Shown: positions 26,508-34,412 of the stretch, in pieces | Numbering within the stretch: the stretch's first letter is position 1 | Layout of the letters: every line of letters starts with the position of its first letter | Assembly: GCA_016218025.1 (NCBI GenBank) | Contig: JACRFD010000050.1 | Location: 27,115-91,114 of the forward strand | Length of the DNA stretch: 64,000 nt | DNA from: Ignavibacteriales bacterium | GTDB lineage: Bacteria; Bacteroidota; Ignavibacteria; UBA10030; SZUA-254 | Reading direction: 5' to 3' | Translations under genes and position numbers: made by a program | The notes under the pieces: generated by a model | Databases searched by the model: none | The model's input: the letters and a program-made list of their open reading frames with translations, nothing else | What the model was told of the DNA's origin: nothing

Positions 26508-26562
26508 AGAGAGCCGGATTAAGTATTTTTACCCAAACGCATTTTTTTTAGCACGGCTCTCT
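26508..26562 (-). terminator. Hairpin after the NmrA-like gene, possible terminator
   Basis: AGAGAGCCG (26508-26516) pairs with CGGCTCTCT (26554-26562), with a 37-nt loop. Read on the minus strand it follows the oxidoreductase stop at 26582 and is succeeded by TTTCAATTTATTT. The long loop makes it an imperfect terminator. The rest of the gap 26349-26581 shows no gene. Confidence 0.5.
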
Positions 26563-26581
26563 TCCTTAAGAACAGATTATG

Positions 26582-27472
26582 TTACTTTGTCTTGTTATAC
26601 AGATAAGCAAATGTTTTCGCGAACTCCTCGATGCTTGTGGGGGTCGTGTTTTGCGGTGTTCTTTTTGCCTCTGCCAGCACTTTTCCTTCATTCATCGATT
26701 TGATAAACGTGTTCATATTTTCTGCCATGCTCGGCGAGGCGCCCATGCCGACCATCGCTTTTGTAAACTCATCAAAAGAAAACTCAATATATTTTAAATC
26801 CTGTTTCCCTATTTCGTTGCCGAAAATTCTTGCAACATCCGAATAAGTCAGATCGCGCTGCCCGAGTAAATACTGAATACTCTTTCCGGAAAAATCCAGA
26901 GAAGACAATCTTTTTGCTGCATATTCAGCTATATCTTTCGCAGCGATCATATTCATTCTGAGGTCTGACTTAATTGGCGAACCCATTATCCCCATCTTTT
27001 TAATTATTTCAATCATAGAAAAAGAGTTTTCCATGAAATAAGTGGGTCGCAGATGAAGCACGTTCAAACCGGGAATTGAATTGAACTTTTGCTCCATATA
27101 ACGTAATCCAAAAACAACACCCGATTCCTTCTCGAGGTGCGTTCCTACGCTGCTCAGCGAAACGACATATTTAACTCCTTCTTGTTTTACAGCTTCTGCC
27201 ATAGCATCTGCATGTTTTGTTTGATGTTTATAAAAATCCGGCGCAGTAAAGTCCGGAGGTATCATTGCATATACAGCGTCGGCTCCGCGAAATGCTTCCG
27301 TCAACAATTTTATATCCGAAGTTTCACCCACAAACAGTTCGGCACCTTTTGAAACCAGATCTTTAGCTTTTTCCTGATTGCGGCTTATAATTCTAACTCT
27401 CTTTCCGGTGTTTAACAAAGCTGTCGCAATCGGTCTTCCGGTATTTCCTGTGGCTCCTGTTATTACATACAT
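26582..27472 (-). CDS. NmrA-like NAD(P)-binding oxidoreductase
   Basis: A 296-residue atypical short-chain dehydrogenase. The nucleotide-binding loop ITGATGNTGRPIATALL is at the N-terminus (3-19), followed by RVRIISRNQEKA. Landmarks GADAVYAMIPP and GVKYVVSLSSVG fit the NmrA/HSCARG group, which sense redox state or reduce quinones; the catalytic Tyr-Lys pair of classical enzymes is not obvious. It is monocistronic on the minus strand, with a terminator-like hairpin downstream. Confidence 0.87.
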   Translation of the reverse strand: MYVITGATGNTGRPIATALLNTGKRVRIISRNQEKAKDLVSKGAELFVGETSDIKLLTEAFRGADAVYAMIPPDFTAPDFYKHQTKHADAMAEAVKQEGVKYVVSLSSVGTHLEKESGVVFGLRYMEQKFNSIPGLNVLHLRPTYFMENSFSMIEIIKKMGIMGSPIKSDLRMNMIAAKDIAEYAAKRLSSLDFSGKSIQYLLGQRDLTYSDVARIFGNEIGKQDLKYIEFSFDEFTKAMVGMGASPSMAENMNTFIKSMNEGKVLAEAKRTPQNTTPTSIEEFAKTFAYLYNKTK

Positions 27473-27585
27473 AATTATATCTCCAAAAAATATTTTGTAA
27501 TCATTTATTTATAAAGAGAATATTGTTCTCAATATATATAACAAATCTCACGGTGAACTTCGTTCATCTAAAATGAAGCCGGGAA

Positions 27586-27612
27586 ATAAAAAACCCCGAA
27601 TATTATCGGGGT
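27586..27612 (-). terminator. Intrinsic terminator of the Spy-like gene
   Basis: On the minus strand ACCCCGA pairs with TCGGGGT around a 6-nt loop and is followed by TTTTTTATTT. It lies 30 bp past the stop of the Spy-like gene. Confidence 0.8.
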
Positions 27613-27642
27613 AATTAATTAATTTATTTTAAATATATATAT

Positions 27643-28143
27643 TTATCTGAATCTACTCTCACGATCACAGCCTCTGTGAGCCCGCCCCCTCATCGGTCTG
27701 CCCCAATCTTCCTTCATTCCTTTTCCATTACCTTTTCCGGCTCCGAATTTCATCGGATGGTCTTTCCATAATTTTTGCTGTTCGGGGGTCAATATTTTAT
27801 TCACCGAAAACCAGAAGTCAAGATGATTCAATTTCATTTCGTTTTGCAATTTAGAAATCTCACCCATTTTAGATTCGATTTTTGATTTGTTCGGTGTATC
27901 TTCATTCGTCAGATCCTGCAAATCAATTCTCATAGTTTGAACTTTCGACCGTAAATCTATTTGCTTTTTCTGCAAATCAGATTTAAACGATTTAAATTGT
28001 TTTTCCTGATCAGGTTTTAAATCTAATTTCTCGATCATCAAACCATGTCCCATTCCCGTACCCGGGTAATCATCATCCATCAATCTGGGTTGGGCAACCA
28101 CAAAAGAAGCTGCCAGCATTAATAAAATCATTAATTGTTTCAT
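27643..28143 (-). CDS. Spy/CpxP-like periplasmic protein
   Basis: A 166-residue protein with a signal peptide (MKQLMILLMLAASFVVA) and a helical body. The body contains a first DLKPDQEKQFKSF motif near 41 and a second LTPEQQKLWKDH motif near 117, the LTxxQ motifs of the Spy/CpxP family. Such proteins act as periplasmic chaperones or metal-responsive regulators. The C-terminus is Gly/Arg/Met-rich. It has its own terminator. A stress-induced role is inferred from the family. Confidence 0.8.
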   Translation of the reverse strand: MKQLMILLMLAASFVVAQPRLMDDDYPGTGMGHGLMIEKLDLKPDQEKQFKSFKSDLQKKQIDLRSKVQTMRIDLQDLTNEDTPNKSKIESKMGEISKLQNEMKLNHLDFWFSVNKILTPEQQKLWKDHPMKFGAGKGNGKGMKEDWGRPMRGRAHRGCDRESRFR

Positions 28144-28253
28144 ATTACTCTCCTTAAATCTTTAATAAGTTCTATTTGCAATGTTAGATTAGTGAATTTG
28201 TAAAAGGTTTAATTCTAATTTTGAATCTATTTTTTAAAACCAAAAAATATTCG

Positions 28254-28261
28254 TATCTTTG
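28254..28261 (+). promoter_or_regulatory. TAnnTTTG-type promoter element upstream of typA
   Basis: TATCTTTG matches the Bacteroidota -7 consensus TAnnTTTG. It is placed so that transcription would begin just before the leader hairpin at 28276. A matching -33 TTTG at the usual distance was not found. Confidence 0.4.
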
Positions 28262-28275
28262 ATATGCAAAACGCA

Positions 28276-28310
28276 GCCTCAAGCGTAAATCACTTGAGGC
28301 ATTTTTATTC
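28276..28310 (+). terminator. Terminator-like hairpin in the typA leader
   Basis: GCCTCAAG (28276-28283) pairs perfectly with CTTGAGGC (28293-28300), followed by ATTTTTATT. No plus-strand gene ends upstream; the hairpin lies about 79 bp before the typA start. It therefore looks like a leader attenuator or the end of a very short RNA. Confidence 0.6.
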
Positions 28311-28388
28311 TTGAGCCGTTACATTAGAAAGCGGTTCAAAATATAGTTATTCCTTATAAAATCAGAAAATAATATCATACGGCATTTA

Positions 28389-30251
28389 ATGAAATTAAGA
28401 AACGAAATCAGAAATATAGCGATTATTGCACACGTTGATCATGGAAAAACCACTCTTGTCGACCACATGTTGAGGCAAACTGGTACCTTCCGCGCAAATC
28501 AAGAAGTTGTTAAGCGGGTGATGGATTCAAACGAATTAGAGCGGGAAAAGGGAATTACAATTCTTGCAAAAAATACGGCGGTTTTTTATAACTATGTCGA
28601 TTTACCGGGTGAAGAAAAAACGGTAAAAATTAATATCGTTGATACTCCCGGACACACAGACTTTGCCGGTGAAGTTGAGAGAACTTTAAAAATGGTAGAA
28701 GGTGTTCTTTTGCTTGTTGATGCGGCAGAGGGACCTTTGCCCGGAACGAAATTCGTTTTGAAAAAATCACTCGATCTGCATTTACAGCCAATTGTAGTAA
28801 TAAATAAAATAGACAGAAAAGATGCTCGCGCTCACGAAGTTTTGGATGAAGTGTTCGAATTATTTCTCTCGCTCGGCGCCAATAATCAACAACTTGATTT
28901 TCCAATAATCTATGCAATCGCAAAACAAGGAATAGCAAAAAACGAACTTAACGAAGAGGGGTCAAGTCTGGCTCCATTATTCGATGCTATCGTAAATAAA
29001 ATTCCACCGCCTGCCGGAAATCTCGATACATCTTTCAAAATGTTGGTTACCACAATCGATTATAATGATTACTTGGGTCGTCTCGGCATAGGAAGAATTG
29101 AACAGGGTACAATTCGCCTCGGTGGTCCAATGAAAATAGTAAGAAGAGATGGAGTTATCGAGGATGCGCGTGTTACAAAAATTTATACGTTTGCCGGATT
29201 GAAGCGGGTAGAAGTTGAAGAAGCGCATGCGGGCGATATCATAGCAATTGCCGGAATGGAAGACGTTGATATTGGAGAAACAATCGCAGATGCCGCCGAT
29301 CCTTCACCGTTACCTTTTGTAGCAATTGAAGAGCCAACCCTTTCAATGAATTTTGTTGTCAACAATTCTCCGTTGGCAGGTCAGGAAGGAAAATATGTCA
29401 CCACACGAAATTTGGGTGAACGGCTTGCGCGTGAACTCCGTTCCAATGTAAGCTTGCGTGTTGAACTTACCGATAATCCCGATACATTTAAAGTTAGCGG
29501 ACGCGGAGAACTTCATCTTGCTATTCTTATAGAAACTATGCGCCGCGAAGGATTTGAATTCCAGGTTTCTGCCCCGGAAGTAATCTACAAACGAATTGAC
29601 GATGTATTGTGCGAACCAATGGAGCATGTTATTATAGATGTGCCCGATGGATTTGTCGGCATTATAATTGAAAACCTCGGCTCGCGAAAAGGTGTGATGA
29701 AAAACCTTTTGCAAATGCAGGGAAATTCACGTGTTGAATTTCTGGTGCCAGCTCGCGGTTTATTAGGTTTCCGCTCTGAATTCATGACCGACACAAAGGG
29801 AACGGGCATTCTTCACCACAACTTTCACGGTTACGAACCGTTCAAAGGTGAAATCTCCACACGCCATAAAGGAGCGATAGTTCAGCTCGAAGACGGCATG
29901 GCAACAGGTTACGCTATGTGGAAACTTCAGGAAAGAATCAGATTTTTTATCGAGCCCGGAGTTCGTGTTTATAAAGGAATGATTGTCGGCGAAAACGCCC
30001 GCGAAGAAGATGTAATTGTGAATGTTTGTAAAACTAAGCAGCTCACAAATATGCGCGCAAGCGGCGCCGACGAAGCAATACGCCTTGAGCCACCACATAT
30101 TCATACACTGGAACAGGCTATTGAGTGGATTTCTAATGATGAATATATTGAAGTAACTCCAAAGTCTCTTCGTCTGAGAAAAAAATATCTCGATCATAAC
30201 GAGCGGCTGCGTATGTCGAAGAAAAAAGCTGAATTAATTGATCTGGAGTAA
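28389..30251 (+). CDS. typA: Ribosome-associated GTPase TypA/BipA
   Basis: A 620-residue translational GTPase of normal length. G1 AHVDHGKTTL (14-23), the switch region REKGITILAKNT, G3 DTPGHTDF near 84 and G4 NKIDR near 138 are present, followed by EF-G-like domains and the BipA-specific C-terminal domain (GLLGFRSEFMTDTKGTG, then the end of the chain). TypA binds the 70S ribosome and helps 50S assembly and growth under cold or stress. A terminator-like hairpin in the leader suggests regulation. Confidence 0.95.
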   Translation: MKLRNEIRNIAIIAHVDHGKTTLVDHMLRQTGTFRANQEVVKRVMDSNELEREKGITILAKNTAVFYNYVDLPGEEKTVKINIVDTPGHTDFAGEVERTLKMVEGVLLLVDAAEGPLPGTKFVLKKSLDLHLQPIVVINKIDRKDARAHEVLDEVFELFLSLGANNQQLDFPIIYAIAKQGIAKNELNEEGSSLAPLFDAIVNKIPPPAGNLDTSFKMLVTTIDYNDYLGRLGIGRIEQGTIRLGGPMKIVRRDGVIEDARVTKIYTFAGLKRVEVEEAHAGDIIAIAGMEDVDIGETIADAADPSPLPFVAIEEPTLSMNFVVNNSPLAGQEGKYVTTRNLGERLARELRSNVSLRVELTDNPDTFKVSGRGELHLAILIETMRREGFEFQVSAPEVIYKRIDDVLCEPMEHVIIDVPDGFVGIIIENLGSRKGVMKNLLQMQGNSRVEFLVPARGLLGFRSEFMTDTKGTGILHHNFHGYEPFKGEISTRHKGAIVQLEDGMATGYAMWKLQERIRFFIEPGVRVYKGMIVGENAREEDVIVNVCKTKQLTNMRASGADEAIRLEPPHIHTLEQAIEWISNDEYIEVTPKSLRLRKKYLDHNERLRMSKKKAELIDLE

Positions 30252-30282
30252 AATCAATTAAAGAATAACAATGCGAAATTAA

Positions 30283-30314
30283 AACATCAATCCAACACTC
30301 CATTGATCCATCTT
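30283..30314. repeat. Degenerate period-8 tandem repeat before the aminotransferase gene
   Basis: TCC recurs every 8 bases (TCCAACAC, TCCATTGA, TCCATCTT). The tract ends at the ATG of the aminotransferase. A similar tract with the same period occurs directly after the gene. Confidence 0.6.
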
Positions 30315-30316
30315 GC

Positions 30317-31528
30317 ATGACCTTCTCTGAGCGAACCAACTGGCACCGGCAACAAAATAAACTCACCGAGCTTCTTGGTTCACTGCGTAATAGCGGAAGA
30401 GATATTTTAGATCTAACCGTTTCCAATCCAACCGAATGTGGTTTCGTCTATCCTGAAAAAGAGATTTTATCTTCTTTTGAAAACCACTTATCGATGGCAT
30501 ACGATCCTAACCCCCGGGGACTTCTTAGTGCCCGCCAATCCGTTTCCGAATATTATAAGCAAAAAAATATTACTGTTGATCCTTCGAATATATTTCTAAC
30601 AGCAAGCACAAGTGAGGCATATTCAATTCTATTCAAATTATTGTGCAACGCGGGCGATTCAGTTCTTGTTCCAAAACCTTCTTATCCTCTCTTCGAATAT
30701 CTTGCTCAAATAAACGACGTTGGACTTCAACATTACGATCTTCTATACGACGGCGAATGGCGTGTTGATATTGAATCATTTGCGCCAAAGGCGCATCAGT
30801 CTCCGGCTGAAAATAATTCTAAGATTGGAAAGATCAAAGCTATTGTGATTGTCAATCCTCATAATCCGACAGGAATGTTTCTGAAGAATGATGAGTACAG
30901 TGCGATAAAAGAATTTGCTCGACAGCATAATCTGGCAATAATTGTGGATGAAGTTTTTGTCGATTATGCTTTTGAAGATGATGAAAACAGAATCTCATCA
31001 ACAGCAAGTGAAGCTGATGTGTTGACGTTTACTTTAAACGGCATTTCTAAGATGATCGGATTGCCGCAGATGAAGTTGGGTTGGTTAGTTGTCAGTGGTC
31101 AGTTGTCATTTGTCAATGAAGCAATCGAGAGATTACAGATCATTTGCGATACGTTCCTTTCTGTGAATACTCCGGTTCAGGTTGCGCTACCCAAATTGTT
31201 GACCGTTGGAAAAAATATTCAGAGCCAAATCCTTAAACGTGTTAAATCAAACTACAACACACTACTCACCACTCACAACTCACTACTCAATACTCCCTGC
31301 TCTCCGCTCTTAGCTAACGGCGGCTGGTACGGCATCATCCGCGTTCCCCGCATAAAATCAAATGAAGAGTGGGCTTTGCAACTGCTTGAAAAGAAATGTG
31401 TTTACGTCTATCCCGGATATTTCTTCGACTTCGTAGATGAGGGATATCTTGTTGTTAGCTTGTTGGTGGAAAATTCTATTTTTCAGAAGGCGGTAAGTGG
31501 GATTGTGGAGTACGTCTCCACCGCCTAA
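30317..31528 (+). CDS. PLP-dependent class I/II aminotransferase
   Basis: A 403-residue fold-type I aminotransferase. The substrate-side motif LTVSNPTECGF is near 36, the cofactor region NPHNPTGMF near 179, DEVFVDYAF near 212, the Schiff-base lysine block LNGISKMIGLPQMKLGW near 240, and a C-terminal YPGYFFDF block near 365. Specificity (amino acid, aspartate-like or other) is not readable. The coding sequence contains two tracts of degenerate heptamer repeats (31085-31119 and 31254-31309) and is bracketed by period-8 repeats. The second tract encodes the Leu/Thr/Ser-rich segment NTLLTTHNSLLNTPCSPLL between the large and small domains. It may be an insertion tolerated in a surface loop. Confidence 0.85.
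   Translation: MTFSERTNWHRQQNKLTELLGSLRNSGRDILDLTVSNPTECGFVYPEKEILSSFENHLSMAYDPNPRGLLSARQSVSEYYKQKNITVDPSNIFLTASTSEAYSILFKLLCNAGDSVLVPKPSYPLFEYLAQINDVGLQHYDLLYDGEWRVDIESFAPKAHQSPAENNSKIGKIKAIVIVNPHNPTGMFLKNDEYSAIKEFARQHNLAIIVDEVFVDYAFEDDENRISSTASEADVLTFTLNGISKMIGLPQMKLGWLVVSGQLSFVNEAIERLQIICDTFLSVNTPVQVALPKLLTVGKNIQSQILKRVKSNYNTLLTTHNSLLNTPCSPLLANGGWYGIIRVPRIKSNEEWALQLLEKKCVYVYPGYFFDFVDEGYLVVSLLVENSIFQKAVSGIVEYVSTA
31085..31119. repeat. Five degenerate heptamer repeats inside the aminotransferase gene
   Basis: Five consecutive 7-mers: TTAGTTG, TCAGTGG, TCAGTTG, TCATTTG, TCAATGA. They are read as coding sequence for VVSGQLSFVNE. The period of 7 is not a multiple of three. Confidence 0.6.
31254..31309. 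repeat. Eight degenerate heptamer repeats inside the aminotransferase gene
   Basis: Eight consecutive 7-mers: ACAACAC, ACTACTC, ACCACTC, ACAACTC, ACTACTC, AATACTC, CCTGCTC, TCCGCTC. The frame stays open through the tract. Confidence 0.7.
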
Positions 31529-31567
31529 CCAATCAACACTCCATCGCTCCATTAATCCACTATTCCA
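31529..31567. repeat. Degenerate period-8 tandem repeat after the aminotransferase gene
   Basis: TCC falls exactly at 31540, 31548, 31556 and 31564. The tract begins right after the aminotransferase stop (31526-31528) and enters the last codons of the convergent addB gene, whose stop is at 31560. Confidence 0.65.
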
Positions 31568-34412
31568 ATTTCACCCCACTAACCCAGGTTGTTCCACATA
31601 TTGCACCGTACGGACATTTCGAGCATTCATCTTCCAAAAATTCTGTCGGCGAAAACGGCTGATTGATATTTAATATTTCATCCACAAGTTTGAAAATAAC
31701 CTGTCGGATCGAATCAAATATTTCTACGGATGAGATTTCATCGCCGCCAATCGAAACCTCAATTTCTTCATTAAGCTGATTCCGTCCAAGAAAAAGATAG
31801 GCCGGCATAATATTTTCAAGCGACGTTCCAGTCTGCTGACTATATAAAAGCATATACATCGGCAGTTGAAATGAACCTATCGCTTCACGGTATGTTTCTC
31901 TATTATCGATGTCCAATTTATCGAGTCGAATTTTTATTCTTTGATCATCTTTACTTGTTTTATAATCGATGATATAAACCGCGTTGCCGCGGAGTTCTAT
32001 TCTATCGATCTTTCCTGTAAAGGTAATTCCTTTCGTTTCAACTGTGCACTTCTTTTCCAGATCTTTGATAATTATTTCTGATTTTTGTAACGCAGGAATT
32101 TGATATTCTTCGATAAACTGCCAGAGATGATTTACAATTTGTGTCTGCATCATGAAAGTCGGTCCAAGCCAATCTGTACCGTAATTTTCTTTCATCTTCT
32201 GCGCAATAACTTCTTCCAATCGACTGCGTGTTATTTCTTCTTTTTCAATTTTCTTTCCCAAAAATGGTTTGAAATATTCTTCCAATACTGTGTGAATAAG
32301 AATGCCGACATCCAATGAATCTATCTCATCGCTGACTTCTGTTTTCTCTCGAAGCTGAAGTACGTTTTGATAATAAAATTTCAACTGACACGCAAGATAT
32401 GTATCAAGCTGCGACGCGCTGTATCTTATTGTTCGAAGATGCTCTACAATTTCTTTTGTTTTATTGATTGCTTTGGGCTTGGGATTTTCTAGTTTTACTC
32501 CATATCGTATTGTCTTTTCAAATGGAGTCAGTTTATCTGTCATGGATTCCTGCTGCTTTTGCCACAACAGTTTTTGTACAAACCTGCTTTTTTCCTTTTT
32601 CCCGTCTTTCTGATTCTCAGAATAAAACAGGTGAACATCTTTAGCACTGCTAACCACCAAATCAAAATAATATTCAATTAATTTTTCGCGATCATGGTAA
32701 GTTTCAAGTCCTAACATTTTTCGTATGTGCTGTGGAAGAAGCATGTCTTCGCCCGGTTTGCCCGGAACAATATCATCGTTCGCATCTATAAAATAAAGAG
32801 TGTCGAATGCCAGGTTGCGGGTTTCTAAAAGTCCAAGCACCTGTAATCCGCGAAGCGGTGTTCCATGAAATGGAACGGTTTCACTTTCAAGATAATGCTG
32901 CAAAAATATTATATATCCGGCGGGTTCAGCAAATTTTTCAGCCTTCACTAAGGAATGAGCAACCTGATCGAGCGCCTCCATTAACTTCTGAACATACGGT
33001 TTGAAATACGGATGCAGGTTCGCAGTGCTTTCGTTGAATATATAATTGAGAACCTCGATCGCTTTCTGAGCAAAATCACCAATCGATTTTATATCAACAA
33101 ATTTTCGGATTGTATTATCATGAATCGACTTTAAATGAGATTTTAACTGCTCAATATCGATTCCTTCAACGATTCCCGCTAATGCTTTCGTGCAACTATC
33201 GAAAAACTGTTCGTCACTTTCAATTAACTCAAGCGATAATAACGCCTTTGATTTTTCTTCGGCAAGATATTTTTCAAGTTGATGAAACATAATCCGCGTA
33301 ACATCTGAACGCTGCTCATGTCGAATGTTCTTCACGTACGGATGAAGAACCACACGAAGATATGATGATGCGGAAAATTTATTGTTGAACGCAGTTGCAG
33401 CCAGCTCCAACAAATTGTTCAGAAAACCGTAAGCCGGCGTGCGTTTAATCGGGTAACCGAGCGCGATGTTATAAGTTTCCTTTTTTAATAACGACAATGG
33501 AAAATGAATTGCAGGAAATAAAGCTTCGGATGACGGCAACACAACCGCGGTGTGGTGATCGATCTCGTTTCCATTTTCAGTTCGTTTTTTAATCTCCGCC
33601 GCAAGCGCATAAACCTGACCGTGCGTATCAGATGCTTTGTAAAAATGGAAATCCGGTTCATTGTTTCTTACCGAATAATTTTCTTCCGACTTGACATCAA
33701 AACCAAGCAGCTTCAACCGTTCAATCAATCCGATTCCATATTGAAAAATAAATTTTACATTGCTCTTCTTTTGCAATCCTTCAATTATTTTCTTTTCAAC
33801 ATTCGTAAATGCGTAAAAGCCGGCGAGAATAATTTTTTCATGAGACGAGAAATCAATCTTTTCTATTTCATTCGTAACGGCACGATATATCATTGAGCGC
33901 GTAACATAACCGCGGCGGTCAACTTCTTCATAAAAATTTTTGAAATACTCGGCAAGCGAATGAAACTTGGCAAACTCAATGTTTTGTAAAACTTCTTTAA
34001 CTCTTCTTGCTGTTTGATTCGCCATCATTACTTCTTCTAATTCTCCCAACAACTTCAATGCAACCGGGAAGAAATTATCGAACGAGTCGTAATGTGAACG
34101 ACCAAGCCGCTGTTCTGTTTTTTTGTGAACCTCGAACAAAATTGCGACCGCATCTATTGACTCCAATGTTTGTTGATGATAACCGAGAATATCTCTAAAC
34201 AGGTACTCGTTAAACTCATCCATTGAAAATATTTTGGGCGGGAAAAAGCTTGTGTTTTCGCGCTCTGCAAGCATTTTTCTTAGAAAATGGGAAGGTCGTT
34301 TTCCGGGGAAAACTATCACCTGACGTGAATAATCTTTATCGTCAGCGGTCATCTCTGCCGCTAAAACATCGATAAGGTTTTCCTGAGCTGATATAATTTT
34401 TATACTGCTCAT
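31560..34412 (-). CDS. addB: AddB-like nuclease subunit of a RecBCD/AddAB-type enzyme
   Basis: A 950-residue protein with a helicase-like but degenerate N-terminal part and a C-terminal PD-(D/E)XK nuclease (about 655-945). The nuclease shows the entry motif YSASQLDTYLACQLKF, KIDRIEL and the catalytic block YIIDYKTS. Four cysteines fit the AddB iron-sulphur staple: one in YLACQLKF (near 673) and Cys930, Cys933 and Cys939 (C-x2-C-x5-C). With AddA it processes double-strand ends and loads RecA. It overlaps addA by 4 bp (ATGA), so both subunits are made together. Confidence 0.88.
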   Translation of the reverse strand: MSSIKIISAQENLIDVLAAEMTADDKDYSRQVIVFPGKRPSHFLRKMLAERENTSFFPPKIFSMDEFNEYLFRDILGYHQQTLESIDAVAILFEVHKKTEQRLGRSHYDSFDNFFPVALKLLGELEEVMMANQTARRVKEVLQNIEFAKFHSLAEYFKNFYEEVDRRGYVTRSMIYRAVTNEIEKIDFSSHEKIILAGFYAFTNVEKKIIEGLQKKSNVKFIFQYGIGLIERLKLLGFDVKSEENYSVRNNEPDFHFYKASDTHGQVYALAAEIKKRTENGNEIDHHTAVVLPSSEALFPAIHFPLSLLKKETYNIALGYPIKRTPAYGFLNNLLELAATAFNNKFSASSYLRVVLHPYVKNIRHEQRSDVTRIMFHQLEKYLAEEKSKALLSLELIESDEQFFDSCTKALAGIVEGIDIEQLKSHLKSIHDNTIRKFVDIKSIGDFAQKAIEVLNYIFNESTANLHPYFKPYVQKLMEALDQVAHSLVKAEKFAEPAGYIIFLQHYLESETVPFHGTPLRGLQVLGLLETRNLAFDTLYFIDANDDIVPGKPGEDMLLPQHIRKMLGLETYHDREKLIEYYFDLVVSSAKDVHLFYSENQKDGKKEKSRFVQKLLWQKQQESMTDKLTPFEKTIRYGVKLENPKPKAINKTKEIVEHLRTIRYSASQLDTYLACQLKFYYQNVLQLREKTEVSDEIDSLDVGILIHTVLEEYFKPFLGKKIEKEEITRSRLEEVIAQKMKENYGTDWLGPTFMMQTQIVNHLWQFIEEYQIPALQKSEIIIKDLEKKCTVETKGITFTGKIDRIELRGNAVYIIDYKTSKDDQRIKIRLDKLDIDNRETYREAIGSFQLPMYMLLYSQQTGTSLENIMPAYLFLGRNQLNEEIEVSIGGDEISSVEIFDSIRQVIFKLVDEILNINQPFSPTEFLEDECSKCPYGAICGTTWVSGVKLE

